64,000 nucleotides of DNA from Comamonas sp. B21-038 (GCF_022387135.1 NZ_CP092462.1:3720001-3784000), one strand, 5' to 3'; counted from the first letter of the stretch, positions 1-9,269 are shown. Translations and numbers: made by a program. Notes: generated from the sequence alone by a model not told the origin.

Positions 1-2
1 GT

Positions 3-272
3 GCGCAGTCGGAGAAGCCCGAACAGGTCAAGCTGATCGGCAAGCTGATGTCGATCGAGCCGCTGTCGCTGATGATGCGCGACACCGATGTGCGCATGAA
101 AAAGGTCTTCGACGCCGAGATGCGCGTGCTGTCGCAGAACTTCGAGATCACGCGCCTGTACAAGAAGTGGTTCGAGTCGCCGCTGCCGGGCAAGAGCTTT
201 GCGCTGAATGTGCCGATGTCCTACCTGCTCACCGACATGCTGCGCTTCCCCAGCGACAAGTTCGACAACTGA
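3..272 (+). CDS. Amino-acid ABC transporter substrate-binding protein, C-terminal fragment
   Basis: Only the last 89 residues lie in the window; the gene begins upstream. The frame is open from the first bases and ends at a TGA. The tail reads like the end of a periplasmic glutamate/aspartate-type receptor: a conserved SIEPLSL stretch followed by a helix with TRLYKKWFESPLP. The same segment occurs in the complete receptors at 2766-3665 (SVEPIACML, KLYDKWFMQPIP) and 56308-57207 (KLYNRWFMSPIA). It is therefore probably a paralogue of the nearby GltI, placed convergently with the gltIJKL operon. Ligand specificity cannot be judged from this piece. Confidence 0.8.
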   Translation, partial: AQSEKPEQVKLIGKLMSIEPLSLMMRDTDVRMKKVFDAEMRVLSQNFEITRLYKKWFESPLPGKSFALNVPMSYLLTDMLRFPSDKFDN

Positions 273-403
273 TGTCTCCGGGGCCGCATCCTGCGGCCCC
301 TGTCTGCCGGCCCAGCGCTGCCCGCAGCGCGCGCCGTCCAGCCCCAACGCAGGGTCCACGATGGCGGTCCGCCCCCTCCCCCCCCCCCAACCATCCGCCC
401 ATG

Positions 404-427
404 AAAAATGGCCGCATAAGCGGCCAT
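404..427 (-). terminator. Intrinsic terminator of the gltIJKL operon
   Basis: A perfect 8-bp stem (ATGGCCGC/GCGGCCAT) with a 4-nt loop. Read on the minus strand it runs directly into a five-T tract and lies 25 bases past the gltL stop. The rest of the 180-base gap to the upstream partial gene holds only an 11-base C run at 378-388. Confidence 0.85.
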
Positions 428-451
428 GGTCGTGTACGAGAGACGCTGCAA

Positions 452-1189
452 TCAGTGTTGCAGGATCTTGCCCAGGAAGTCCTTGGTGCGGGGCTGGCGG
501 GCGTCTGGGTTGCCGAAGAAGTCTTCCTTGGAGCAATCCTCCAGAATCTTTCCGCCCACGTCCATGAAGATCACGCGGCTGGCCACCTTCTTGGCAAAAC
601 CCATTTCGTGCGTCACGCACATCATCGTCATGCCTTCGTTGGCCAGGCCGATCATCACGTCCAGCACTTCGCCGACCATTTCAGGGTCCAGCGCGGAGGT
701 GGGCTCGTCGAACAGCATCACGCTCGGGTCCATCGACAGTGCACGGGCAATGGCCACGCGCTGCTGCTGACCACCGGACAGCTGACCCGGGAACTTGTCC
801 TTGTGCGCCATCAGGCCCACACGGTCGAGCATCTTTAGGCCACGGGCCTTGGCATCGTCAGCGCTGCGGCCCAGCACCTTGATCTGGGCGATGGTCAGGT
901 TCTCGGTCACCGACAGGTGGGGGAACAGCTCGAAATGCTGGAACACCATGCCCACGGTGCTGCGCAGCTTGGGCAGGTCGGTCTTGGGATCGTGGATGGG
1001 CGTGCCATTGACCCAGATCTCACCCTTCTGGATAGGCTCGAGCGCATTGATCGTCTTGATCAAGGTCGACTTGCCCGAACCCGAAGGGCCGCAGACCACC
1101 ACCACCTCGCCCTTGGCGATGCTGGTGGAGCAGTCGTTGAGCACCTGGAAGCTGCCATACCACTTGGAGACATTCTTCATTTCAATCAT
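452..1189 (-). CDS. gltL: Glutamate/aspartate ABC transporter ATP-binding protein GltL
   Basis: This is the cytoplasmic ATPase that powers polar amino acid import. At 245 aa it has the usual length for the family. It carries a Walker A motif GPSGSGKST at residues 34-42, the ABC signature LSGGQQQR, and Walker B with D-loop in [12 protein letters not shown]. It is the last gene of gltI-gltJ-gltK-gltL, starting 24 bases after the gltK stop, with an AAGGAT ribosome site before the ATG. A terminator hairpin follows. The glutamate/aspartate assignment rests on the operon and overall similarity; related importers for other polar amino acids look alike. Confidence 0.93.
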   Translation of the reverse strand: MIEMKNVSKWYGSFQVLNDCSTSIAKGEVVVVCGPSGSGKSTLIKTINALEPIQKGEIWVNGTPIHDPKTDLPKLRSTVGMVFQHFELFPHLSVTENLTIAQIKVLGRSADDAKARGLKMLDRVGLMAHKDKFPGQLSGGQQQRVAIARALSMDPSVMLFDEPTSALDPEMVGEVLDVMIGLANEGMTMMCVTHEMGFAKKVASRVIFMDVGGKILEDCSKEDFFGNPDARQPRTKDFLGKILQH

Positions 1190-1213
1190 TTGGATATCCT
1201 TTGTATTGCAGCA

Positions 1214-1885
1214 TCAACGGATGATGGCGATCTTCTTGTGCAAACGCTTGACGAACCACGACAGCGTAAAGCAGATGATGAAGTAAAGCACGGCGGCAGC
1301 CAGATAGGCCTCGACCGGACGGCCGAAGTTCTTGCCCGCCACTTCAAAGCCCTTGAGCATGTCGTAGGCGCCAATGGCATAGACCAGCGAGGTGTCCTGG
1401 AACAGGATGATGGTCTGCGTCAGCAGCACCGGCAGCATGTTGCGGAAGGCCTGGGGCAGCACCACCAGACGCATGTTCTGCCCATAGGTCATGCCCACGG
1501 CCTGACCGGCGTACACCTGACCCCGCGGAATGGACTGGATACCGGCGCGCATGATCTCGGAGAAGTACGCGGCCTCGAACGCCACGAAGGTGATGACCGC
1601 TGACATCTCCGCCCCGATGGGCTTGCCGATCAGCAGAGGCACCAGCAGGAAGAACCACAGAATCACCATCACCAGCGGCACCGAACGCATGCCATTGACA
1701 TAGATGGTCGCAGGCACGACCAGAATCTTCTTGCCCGACAGGCGCATCAGCGCCAGCAAGGTGCCAAAGAGGATGCCACCGAGGGTGGCAACGATGGTCA
1801 GCATCACGCTGAACACCAGCCCCTTGATGATGAAGTTCTGGATCAGGTCCCAGTTGTAGAACGAAAAATCAAGATTCAAATTCAT
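1214..1885 (-). CDS. gltK: Glutamate/aspartate ABC transporter permease GltK
   Basis: This is an inner-membrane permease of the His/Glu/Gln/Arg family, 223 aa from the chosen start. The ATG at 1885 is preferred over an upstream ATG in the same frame because a GGAGGT ribosome site lies six bases before it and it begins one base after the gltJ stop, so the two genes are probably translationally coupled. Hydrophobic segments are visible from about residues 20-45, 60-80 and 185-205. The EAA-type loop contains EIMRAGIQSIPRGQ, where the permease docks on GltL. It pairs with GltJ to form the channel. Confidence 0.92.
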   Translation of the reverse strand: MNLNLDFSFYNWDLIQNFIIKGLVFSVMLTIVATLGGILFGTLLALMRLSGKKILVVPATIYVNGMRSVPLVMVILWFFLLVPLLIGKPIGAEMSAVITFVAFEAAYFSEIMRAGIQSIPRGQVYAGQAVGMTYGQNMRLVVLPQAFRNMLPVLLTQTIILFQDTSLVYAIGAYDMLKGFEVAGKNFGRPVEAYLAAAVLYFIICFTLSWFVKRLHKKIAIIR

Positions 1886-1886
1886 C

Positions 1887-2642
1887 TCAGTGACCTCCGG
1901 AGCCGCCAGCGGCGATAAAGCCCGGGATGCGGCTCTTCTTTTCAATGAAGGCCATGATGCGGTTGATCACGAATGCCGAGATCATGTACAGCGCGGTCAC
2001 CGCCAGGTAGACCTCGATGCCGCGAGAGGTTTCCTCTTGTGCCTGCATCGCGAACAGGGTCAGCTCGGCCACCGACACGGCGAAGGCCACCGACGAGTTC
2101 TTGAAGATGTTCATCGACTCGCTGGTCAGCGGTGGAATGATGATGCGGTAGGCCATCGGCAGCAGCACATAGCGGTAATACTGGAAGGTCGTGAAACCCA
2201 GCGCCATGCCTGCATAACGCTGGCCACGGGGCAGCGCCAGGATACCGGCACGCAGCTGCTCGGCAATACGCGCCGACGTGAAAAAGCCCAGCGCCAGCAC
2301 CACCAGCAGGAACCCAGGCACTTGCTTGAGCGCAGGGAACATCGCAGGCACCACGTGGTACCACAGGAAAATTTGTACCAGCAGCGGGATGTTGCGGAAC
2401 AACTCCACCCAGGCATTGCCCAGGCGCACGGTCCAGGGCCGGTCCGGCAGCGTACGCAAGGTACCGATGATGGAGCCGACGATCAGCGCGATCACCAGCG
2501 CGCACAAGGAAACGGAGATAGTCCATCCCCATGCAGACAACAACCAGTCCAGGTACGTGATATCGCCGTTTTTACCGAAACAGCCCTGCACGACCTGGCG
2601 CTCAATCGTGTCTTCACAAAATACTTGCCAATCCCAATTCAT
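1887..2642 (-). CDS. gltJ: Glutamate/aspartate ABC transporter permease GltJ
   Basis: This is the second inner-membrane permease of the importer, 251 aa. The start at 2642 (MNWDWQVF) matches the family N-terminus and follows a GAGGTAG ribosome site; the frame stays open further upstream but without family-like sequence. The cytoplasmic EAA loop reads EQLRAGILALPRGQ, equivalent to that of GltK. It lies 123 bases downstream of gltI. That gap holds a GC-rich imperfect inverted repeat which could thin out transcription after the highly needed receptor, as in many ABC importers, but this is inference. Confidence 0.92.
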   Translation of the reverse strand: MNWDWQVFCEDTIERQVVQGCFGKNGDITYLDWLLSAWGWTISVSLCALVIALIVGSIIGTLRTLPDRPWTVRLGNAWVELFRNIPLLVQIFLWYHVVPAMFPALKQVPGFLLVVLALGFFTSARIAEQLRAGILALPRGQRYAGMALGFTTFQYYRYVLLPMAYRIIIPPLTSESMNIFKNSSVAFAVSVAELTLFAMQAQEETSRGIEVYLAVTALYMISAFVINRIMAFIEKKSRIPGFIAAGGSGGH

Positions 2643-2765
2643 AGGACTACCTCTTTTTTTGTCTTTGTAGCAATGTTTGGTGCCTGGTTGCAACTGACAA
2701 AAACCAGTACCAACAAAAACGCCCCCCAAACCCCAGGCTGGAAGGGCGGTACCTAAATGGTGTGC

Positions 2766-3665
2766 TTACTTGACTTCGTAGGCTTCCATGGGCTTGTCGT
2801 TCGGGTTGGCCCAAGCATCCTTGGTTGCCGCCGACAGCGGCAGACCCACCTTCACGTTGTTAGGAGGGATGGGTTGCATGAACCACTTGTCGTACAGCTT
2901 CTCGAGCGAGCCATCCTTGATCTGGCGCACGATGGAGTCGTCCACGGCCTTCTTGAAGGCAGCGTCGTCCTTGCGCAGCATGCAGGCGATAGGCTCGACC
3001 GACAGCACTTCACCGACGACCTTGTAGTCGGCAGGCGCCTTGGACTTGGAGATGTTGGCGGCCAGGATGGAGCCGTCCATGATGAAGGCGTCGGCACGGC
3101 CGGACTCCAGCATCAGGAAGCTGTCTGCGTGGTCCTTGCCCATGACTTCCTTGAAGGTCAGGCCATCAGCGCGCTTGTTCTTGCGCAGGGTCTGCACCGA
3201 CGTGGTACCGGTCGTGGTCACGATGGTCTTGCCGTTCAGGTCCTTGATGCCGGTGATGCCGGAGTTGGCCTTCACCGCGATGCGCACTTCTTCCACATAG
3301 GTGGTGAAAGCGAAAGCAGCATCCTTTTGGCGCGACTGGTTGTTGGTGGTGGAGCCGCACTCCAGATCCACGGTACCGTTCTGCACCAGAGGCACGCGGT
3401 TTTGCGAGGTCACGGGCTGGTACTTGATGTCCAGCTTGGACAGGCCCAGCTGCTTTTGCAGGTCGCCCACGATGTACTCAGCCATCTCGGTGTGGAAGCC
3501 GACGTACTTGCCGTTACCCAGCGTATAGCCCAGGCCCGAAGACTCGCGCACGCCCAGCGTGATGCTGCCAGACGACTTGATCTTGGCCAGCGTATCGCCC
3601 GCTTGCGCAAACGCGCTACCTGCCGCAACCGCTGCGACCGCAAAAGCCAGCAAATGTTTCTTCAT
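2766..3665 (-). CDS. gltI: Glutamate/aspartate periplasmic binding protein GltI
   Basis: This is the periplasmic solute receptor (SBP_bac_3 fold) of the importer, 299 aa. It has a classic signal peptide with cleavage predicted after AFA, about residue 20. Two adjacent ATG codons are possible. The second (3665) lies six bases from GGAGGT and is preferred; the first would be only three bases away. The mature protein contains the family stretch NGTVDLECGSTTNN and ends with the conserved helix KLYDKWFMQPIPP. It is first in the operon. The 294-base upstream region holds two perfect dyads that could be regulatory. Confidence 0.93.
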   Translation of the reverse strand: MKKHLLAFAVAAVAAGSAFAQAGDTLAKIKSSGSITLGVRESSGLGYTLGNGKYVGFHTEMAEYIVGDLQKQLGLSKLDIKYQPVTSQNRVPLVQNGTVDLECGSTTNNQSRQKDAAFAFTTYVEEVRIAVKANSGITGIKDLNGKTIVTTTGTTSVQTLRKNKRADGLTFKEVMGKDHADSFLMLESGRADAFIMDGSILAANISKSKAPADYKVVGEVLSVEPIACMLRKDDAAFKKAVDDSIVRQIKDGSLEKLYDKWFMQPIPPNNVKVGLPLSAATKDAWANPNDKPMEAYEVK

Positions 3666-3808
3666 CATCAGACCTCCAGATAAATCAATTAAGTTGACAA
3701 CTATGGGCCTCGGAAGACGCCAAAGCGACAACTGACACGCAACGTATTGTGCAGTCCGTCCAGATAATGCCAGCAGACTGAGCGCTGCAATTATCCGGAA
3801 AATTACCA

Positions 3809-3828
3809 ATGAATTGCTAACAATTCAT
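3809..3828. promoter_or_regulatory. Perfect dyad upstream of gltI
   Basis: Two 8-bp arms (ATGAATTG and CAATTCAT) flank a 4-base centre, about 145 bases upstream of the gltI start in an AT-rich stretch. There is no T tract, so it looks more like a protein-binding site than a terminator. The cognate regulator is unknown. Confidence 0.4.
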
Positions 3829-3940
3829 AGGCTTTTTCGAACAAATCGCGTACATCTAACCAACTGCAACACGAGCAATCCGCAAGCATTGCACAGAAAT
3901 TCTGTAACGCATATTAGAAATTACCCTGCAAATTCAGACA

Positions 3941-3958
3941 ATCTATATTCTTATAGAT
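3941..3958. promoter_or_regulatory. Dyad immediately after the LysR gene
   Basis: ATCTATA and TATAGAT arms flank TTCT, ending two bases before the stop codon of the LysR gene. The symmetrical, AT-rich shape fits a LysR-type site or a weak terminator. No poly-T follows on the minus strand, which favours a binding site. Confidence 0.3.
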
Positions 3959-3959
3959 C

Positions 3960-4898
3960 TCATGGATTCTGTGCGGGGTTCCGGGACACCAGGTAGTCCC
4001 ACAGTGCCTGGGCGCCGGACTTCACGGCATCGCTGGACTGGGGCTTCTCCCGGTAGGCGCGCACATCCATCGCGACTTCCCACTGGGTGGAGCTGGGGTA
4101 GTCGGCGCGCACCAGCTTCTTGGCCTTCAGCTCCTTCTTGGCAGCGCTTTGCGGCAGGAACGCCAGCCCGTGCCCTTCCATCGCCATGGCCTTGAGGCCT
4201 TCGGCCATGTCGGTTTCGTAGACACGATCCAGGTAGGCAGGCTCGGGCGCCTGCTTGAGGGCCAGGTCGGTCACGCGGCTGAGATAGGCACCCGGCGCAT
4301 AGCCCAGGAATGGCAGCGGCACCTCGGCTGCGCCGGGCAGCAGGAAAAGCGGCAGGCCATCGAGCCCCGGCTTGCAATAAGGCGCCATCACCTCGCGGCC
4401 CAGGCTCACCATTTCATAGCGCTGTGGGTCCAGCTGGATAGGCTGGGATTCATGGTGGTAGGCAATCAGCAGATCACAGCCGCCTTCGACCAGGCGCATC
4501 ACCGCATCGTGCACGTTGAGGGCGATCAAGCGGCTCTTGAACAGGCCGAAGTCATTGCGCAGGCCCGACACCCAGGTCGGGAAAAAGGTGAAGGCCAGCG
4601 TGTGCGGCACGGCAAAGTCGATGATGTCCTTGCCCGAGGACGAATGCACCCGCAGCATCGCACGCGTGCTCTGCACCGCCTGCAGGATCTCGATGGCCTG
4701 GTTGTACAGCGTCTTGCCCGCTGGCGTCAGCCGCGTCGGGTAGGAGCTGCGGTCCACCAGGTCCGCGCCCGCCCAGGACTCCAGCGCCTGAATCCGCCGC
4801 GAGAATGCCGGCTGGGTGACATGGCGCAACTGCGCCGACCGGCTGAAACTGCGCGTTTCCGCCAGACTCACAAAATCTTCAAGCCACTTGGTTTCCAT
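3960..4898 (-). CDS. LysR-family transcriptional regulator
   Basis: A typical LysR regulator of 312 aa. It has an N-terminal winged helix (residues about 1-60, with the recognition region SRSAQLRHVTQPAFSRRIQALE) and a C-terminal type 2 periplasmic-binding-like effector domain. The start at 4898 (METKWLEDF) matches the family; the frame stays open further upstream but without LysR-like sequence. It lies upstream of gltI on the same strand and divergent from the TRAP transporter genes 280 bases away. The divergent arrangement makes the TRAP operon the likelier target, but control of gltIJKL is also possible. Confidence 0.88.
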   Translation of the reverse strand: METKWLEDFVSLAETRSFSRSAQLRHVTQPAFSRRIQALESWAGADLVDRSSYPTRLTPAGKTLYNQAIEILQAVQSTRAMLRVHSSSGKDIIDFAVPHTLAFTFFPTWVSGLRNDFGLFKSRLIALNVHDAVMRLVEGGCDLLIAYHHESQPIQLDPQRYEMVSLGREVMAPYCKPGLDGLPLFLLPGAAEVPLPFLGYAPGAYLSRVTDLALKQAPEPAYLDRVYETDMAEGLKAMAMEGHGLAFLPQSAAKKELKAKKLVRADYPSSTQWEVAMDVRAYREKPQSSDAVKSGAQALWDYLVSRNPAQNP

Positions 4899-5178
4899 CC
4901 GCGCATTATCCACACGCCCATCACCGTTGGGGACAAGTTGCTCGCCGAGATCTGCTGCCTGCACCGGCAACACAGGCGACTGAGAGGGCCCATCCCCGGG
5001 AAAAGGATGGCTTGCAAGCCCACCGTTCAGGCCCATAATCGGGCCCCACTGGCCCACCGGCCAGGTGCGGCGCTGCCGCTGATACCGATCTATCCGATAC
5101 CGATGGTCCGCTCACAAGGCGGTTTGTGTTCTCCGCATCCACCCTTGGCTCTGCCAAGCCCTCTCGCGACCGGTTGTT

Positions 5179-5763
5179 ATGGCATCACCCTCCCCTCATT
5201 CTTCGGGCGGCAGCAGCGCTGACCCCTCCAGCACCCTCCCCAGCGAGCCCGCCCCTGCCCGAGGGCTGTGGCTGGAAGACTGGCTCACGGTCGTGATCAT
5301 GGCGCTGCTGGCGCTCATCACGTTCGCCAATGTCATCGTGCGCTACTTCACCGATGGCTCGTTTGCCTGGACCGAAGAGATCTCGGTGTTCCTGATGATC
5401 CTGCTGGCCATGGTGGCCGGCTCGGCAGCCGTCGCGCGCAACCTGCACATCCGCATCGAATACTTTGCCGAACGCGGCGACGCGCGCCGGCGCAAGGCCT
5501 TTGCCCGCTTTGGCGCGTTGACGGTGGCCCTGCTGTTTGCACTGATCTGCGTGCTCAGCATCCGCGTCGTGTATGACGACTACCGCTATGAGGAAACCTC
5601 GCCAGGCATCGGCGTGCCGCAGTGGTGGTACTCCATCTGGCTGCCGGTGTTCTCCGCGCTGATCACCCTGCGCGCGCTCGGCCTGTTCCTGCGCCAGGGC
5701 CGGGCCAGCTTTGCCCATGTGTACTCCGAAGGCAGCGGTGCTGCAGCCAAGGAGCACGCATGA
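5179..5763 (+). CDS. dctQ: TRAP transporter small membrane subunit DctQ
   Basis: This is the small integral-membrane subunit of a tripartite ATP-independent periplasmic transporter, 194 aa. A proline- and serine-rich N-terminus of about 30 residues precedes four hydrophobic segments (roughly residues 35-57, 65-88, 108-132, 150-170). The conserved DctQ stretch FAWTEEISVFLMILLAM is present. It overlaps dctM by four bases (ATGA) and so is translationally coupled to it. No clear ribosome site precedes the ATG, so the start is less sure than the identity. The substrate is probably an organic acid, but it is not readable from sequence. Confidence 0.88.
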   Translation: MASPSPHSSGGSSADPSSTLPSEPAPARGLWLEDWLTVVIMALLALITFANVIVRYFTDGSFAWTEEISVFLMILLAMVAGSAAVARNLHIRIEYFAERGDARRRKAFARFGALTVALLFALICVLSIRVVYDDYRYEETSPGIGVPQWWYSIWLPVFSALITLRALGLFLRQGRASFAHVYSEGSGAAAKEHA

Positions 5764-7058
5764 TTGCCACCCTGCTCTTTATCGGCTTTATTGCGCTGAT
5801 GCTGCTGGGCGTGCCCATTGGCGCCGCGCTGGGCCTGGCGGGCGCCGTAGCCATTGCGCTGGCCAATGCCGATGCCCAATGGTTTGGACTGCTGGCCATT
5901 CCGCAGAACTTCTATGCCGGCCTGGGCAAGTACCCGCTGCTGGCCATTCCGATGTTTGTGCTAGTGGGCTCGATCTTTGACCGCTCCGGCGTGGCGCTGC
6001 GGCTGGTCAACTTTGCCGTGGCCATCGTCGGGCGCGGCCCGGGCATGCTGCCGCTGGTGGCCATTGCCGTGGCCATGTTCCTGGGCGGCATCTCGGGCTC
6101 CGGCCCCGCCAATGCAGCAGCGGTGGGCGGCGTGATGATTGCGGCGATGAGCCGTGCCGGCTATCCGGGCAGCTTCTCGGCCAGCGTCGTGGGAGCTGCT
6201 GCAGCCACCGACATCCTGATTCCTCCGTCGGTCGCCTTCATCATCTACTCGGTGCTGGTGCCCGGGGCCTCGGTGCCGGCGCTGTTTGCGGCCGGCATGA
6301 TCCCCGGCATTCTGGCGGGCCTGGCGCTGATCATCCCGGCGGTCTGGATGTCGCGCAAGCACAAGATGGGCGCGCTGGAAGCCAGCCTGCCCCGCCCCGC
6401 ATTCTGGAAGAGCCTGCGCGAAGCGGCCTGGGGCCTGGCCGCGCCGGTGCTGATCCTGGGCGGCATGCGCATGGGCTGGTTCACACCGACTGAGGCAGCC
6501 GTGGTCGCCGTGTTCTACGGTCTGTTCGTCGGCATGGTCGTGCACCGCACGATCGGTGTGCGCGACCTGTTCCCGATCCTGCGCGAGGCCGGCGAGCTCT
6601 CGGCCGTGATCCTGATCGTGGTGTCGCTCGCTGGCATCTTCGCATTCTCGCTGTCGACCCTGGGCGTGATCGACCCGATCACCAACGCGATCGTCAACTC
6701 GGGCCTGGGTGAATGGGGTGTGATGGCGCTGCTGATCCTGATGCTGATCACCGTGGGCATGTTCCTCGACGGCATCTCCATCTTCCTGATCTTTGTGCCG
6801 CTGCTGATGCCCATCATGCAGCACTACCACTGGGACCCCGTCTGGTTTGGCGTGATCCTGACCCTGAAGGTGGCGCTGGGCCAGTTCACCCCGCCGCTGG
6901 CAGTGAACCTGATGGTCAGCTGCCGCATTGCAGGCGTGCGCATGGAATCGACCGTGCGCTGGGTCGGCTGGATGCTGTTTGCGATGTTCTGCGTGATGGT
7001 GCTGGTCATCGCCTTCCCGCAACTGGCCCTGTGGCTGCCCGCCCAACTGGGCTACTGA
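5760..7058 (+). CDS. dctM: TRAP transporter large permease subunit DctM
   Basis: This is the large channel subunit, 432 aa, with roughly a dozen hydrophobic segments. The start within the ATGA overlap with dctQ (MIATLLFIGFIALMLLG) matches the family; the frame stays open further upstream inside dctQ, but that part is not DctM-like. Family signatures include GGISGSGPANAAAVGG near residue 105 and IPPSVAFIIYS near residue 155. The receptor gene follows 90 bases later. The gene order dctQ-dctM-dctP is common in Comamonadaceae TRAP systems. Confidence 0.9.
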   Translation: MIATLLFIGFIALMLLGVPIGAALGLAGAVAIALANADAQWFGLLAIPQNFYAGLGKYPLLAIPMFVLVGSIFDRSGVALRLVNFAVAIVGRGPGMLPLVAIAVAMFLGGISGSGPANAAAVGGVMIAAMSRAGYPGSFSASVVGAAAATDILIPPSVAFIIYSVLVPGASVPALFAAGMIPGILAGLALIIPAVWMSRKHKMGALEASLPRPAFWKSLREAAWGLAAPVLILGGMRMGWFTPTEAAVVAVFYGLFVGMVVHRTIGVRDLFPILREAGELSAVILIVVSLAGIFAFSLSTLGVIDPITNAIVNSGLGEWGVMALLILMLITVGMFLDGISIFLIFVPLLMPIMQHYHWDPVWFGVILTLKVALGQFTPPLAVNLMVSCRIAGVRMESTVRWVGWMLFAMFCVMVLVIAFPQLALWLPAQLGY

Positions 7059-7148
7059 TCGGAGCCCGGGCTGGGTGCAGGCGCGAACGCCGCCACCCAG
7101 CCCCCTGGATTTGCAAAATTCCCCCTTGAACCACCCGGAGACAACACC

Positions 7149-8186
7149 ATGAAAACCCGTCAATTCCTTGCCACCGCCTTGGCCGCTGCTGCGGCGCTGA
7201 GCTTTGCCGCGCCGGCTGTACAAGCCCAGGGCAACTACAAAAGCGAGTACCGCATGTCGCTGGTGCTGGGCACGGCCTTCCCCTGGGGCAAGGGCGGCGA
7301 GATCTGGGCCAACAAGGTGCGCGAGCGCACGCAGGGCCGCATCAACATCAAGCTCTACCCCGGCGTGTCGCTGGTGCAAGGCGACCAGACGCGTGAGTTC
7401 TCGGCACTGCGCCAAGGCGTGATCGACATGGCGGTCGGCTCCACCCTGAACTGGTCGCCGCAGATCAAGGAGCTGAACCTGTTCTCGCTGCCGTTTCTGA
7501 TGCCCGACTATGCGGCCGCTGATGCGCTGACCCAGGGCGAGCCTGGCAAGCGCCTGTTTGCCCGCCTGGAGAAAGCCGGCGTGGTGCCGCTCGCTTGGGG
7601 TGAGAACGGCTACCGTGAAATCTCCAACTCCAAGCATGCGATCAAGACCCCTGCCGACATGAAGGGCCTCAAGATCCGCGTGGTCGGTTCGCCGCTGTTT
7701 GTCGACACCTTCAGCGCACTGGGCGCCAACCCCACGCAGATGAGCTGGGCCGATGCCCAGCCTGCGATGGCCAGCGGCGCGGTCGACGGCCAGGAGAACC
7801 CGGTCGCCGTCTACCAGGCGGCCAAGCTCAACACCGTGGGCCAGAAGTACCTGACGCTCTGGGGCTACATCAATGACCCGCTGATCTTTGTCGTCAACAA
7901 GGACATCTGGGCCAGCTGGAGCAAGGCCGACCAGGACATCGTGCGCCAGGCCGCCATCGAAGCCGGCCAGGAAGAAATCGCCATTGCGCGCAAAGGCATG
8001 ATCGAAGCGGACAAGCCGCTGGTCAAGGAGCTGAGCGCCAATGGCGTCACCGTGACCGAACTGAGCGCCGCCGAGCGCGAAGCTTTTGTGAAGGCCACCC
8101 GCCCGGTGTATGACAAGTGGAAGCAGCAAGTGGGCGCCGACCTGGTGACCGCCGCTGAGAAGGCGATTGCGGGCCGCAAGCAGTAA
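7149..8186 (+). CDS. dctP: TRAP transporter periplasmic receptor DctP
   Basis: This is the periplasmic solute receptor of the TRAP system, 345 aa, with a signal peptide cleaved after AVQA at about residue 26. A GGAG ribosome site precedes the ATG. The conserved DctP region near residues 170-215 contains MKGLKIRVVGSPLF and then SWADAQPAMASGAVDGQENP; the arginine in the first motif normally binds a substrate carboxylate in this family. A strong terminator follows, so dctQMP forms a complete operon. The ligand is unknown. Confidence 0.92.
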   Translation: MKTRQFLATALAAAAALSFAAPAVQAQGNYKSEYRMSLVLGTAFPWGKGGEIWANKVRERTQGRINIKLYPGVSLVQGDQTREFSALRQGVIDMAVGSTLNWSPQIKELNLFSLPFLMPDYAAADALTQGEPGKRLFARLEKAGVVPLAWGENGYREISNSKHAIKTPADMKGLKIRVVGSPLFVDTFSALGANPTQMSWADAQPAMASGAVDGQENPVAVYQAAKLNTVGQKYLTLWGYINDPLIFVVNKDIWASWSKADQDIVRQAAIEAGQEEIAIARKGMIEADKPLVKELSANGVTVTELSAAEREAFVKATRPVYDKWKQQVGADLVTAAEKAIAGRKQ

Positions 8187-8205
8187 GAACGGCATCCTCC
8201 AAAGC

Positions 8206-8237
8206 AAAACCACCGGCTGCACGCCGGTGGTTTTTTT
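8206..8237 (+). terminator. Terminator after dctP
   Basis: A 12-bp stem (AAAACCACCGGC paired with GCCGGTGGTTTT), a 5-base loop and a seven-T tract. The A run on its left could also end the convergent Bug-receptor transcript. Confidence 0.92.
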
Positions 8238-8288
8238 GTAGCTGCTGCTTCAGGCGCCGCTTGCGTTCAACGCAGCGGGCCGCAGCCC

Positions 8289-9269
8289 TTACTCGATCTT
8301 GAAACCCGTTGACTTGACCACCTGCTTCCAGCGGTCGGTCTCGGCCTGGATCTCCTGGGCAAAGCTTTCGGGCGTGGTCTTCACGGGGATGTAGTCGTAC
8401 TGCTTGAGCTTGGCCAGCACATCGGGCATCTGCATGACCTTGTCGATGTTCTGCGACAGGGCGGTCACGATGTCCTTGGGCGTGCCCTTGGGCGCGAGCA
8501 GGCCCGCCCAGGAGCTGAACTCCATGTCCTTGACACCCAGTTCGACCAGGGTCGGCACATCGGGGAAGGAGGCAGCGCGCTGGGGCAGCACCACGGCCAG
8601 CGCCTTGACCTTGCCGGCCTTGATCATCTCCACGGCGGCAAAGGAGTCAAACGAGAAATCCACCTCGCCGGACACGACGGCCTGCATCTGCGGGCTGGTG
8701 CCCTTGTACTGCGCATTGATGATCTGCGGCGCCTTGATCACGTGCTTGAACTGCTCGGTGATCAGGTTGATGATGGCGCTGCCTGACGACGCCGTCAGCG
8801 GCTTGTCCTTGTTCTGCGCCAGCGCGATCAGCTCTTGCAGCGTGTTGGCCGGCAGGTCCTTGCGGGCAATGATGATGAAGCCCACCGAGCAGACCTTGGC
8901 CACCGGCGCAAAGCTGGCGGCCGCCTCATAGGGCGCCTTGTAGATCACCGGGCTCAGGGTCTGGGCACCGGCGGTGTTGAACAGCAAGGTGTAGCCATCG
9001 GCCTGGGCACGGGCCACCTCGCCGGTGCCGATCATGCCGTTGGCGCCACCCCGGTTGTCGATGACAAAGCTGGCCTTCATCAGTTCGCCCATCTTCTGCA
9101 TCACCAGCCGGGCCACCACATCGGTAGTGCCGCCTGCGGCGAAGGGCACGATCACACGCACCGGCTTGCTGGGGTAGGCGGTCTGCGCCTGCGCCCATTG
9201 CGGCATGCTGGCGGCTCCCGCAGCAGCGGCAACGGTGGTGAGGAAATGGCGGCGCTGGGTCATGTCCAT
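8289..9269 (-). CDS. Bug-family tripartite tricarboxylate receptor
   Basis: A periplasmic Bug (TctC-type) receptor of 326 aa. The start at 9269 has an AGGAG site seven bases upstream. The N-terminus TQRRHFLTT is a twin-arginine signal motif, with cleavage after AQA near residue 28, so export is probably by the Tat route. Family landmarks are YPSKPVRVIVPFAAGG at the mature N-terminus, the DNRGGANGMIG loop and a ADGYTLLF segment. No tctA/tctB membrane genes are nearby, so this is a stand-alone receptor, common in Comamonadaceae. It is convergent with dctP. Ligand unknown, probably a small carboxylate. Confidence 0.9.
   Translation of the reverse strand: MDMTQRRHFLTTVAAAAGAASMPQWAQAQTAYPSKPVRVIVPFAAGGTTDVVARLVMQKMGELMKASFVIDNRGGANGMIGTGEVARAQADGYTLLFNTAGAQTLSPVIYKAPYEAAASFAPVAKVCSVGFIIIARKDLPANTLQELIALAQNKDKPLTASSGSAIINLITEQFKHVIKAPQIINAQYKGTSPQMQAVVSGEVDFSFDSFAAVEMIKAGKVKALAVVLPQRAASFPDVPTLVELGVKDMEFSSWAGLLAPKGTPKDIVTALSQNIDKVMQMPDVLAKLKQYDYIPVKTTPESFAQEIQAETDRWKQVVKSTGFKIE

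Noticed and set aside
378..388. An 11-base C run as a phase-variation tract
   Set aside because: It lies in a short noncoding gap between convergent genes, so slippage would not switch a gene or promoter.
5961..8222. A 753-codon minus-strand frame opposite dctM and dctP
   Set aside because: The TRAP genes on the plus strand have family motifs, a signal peptide and a terminator; the antisense product has none.
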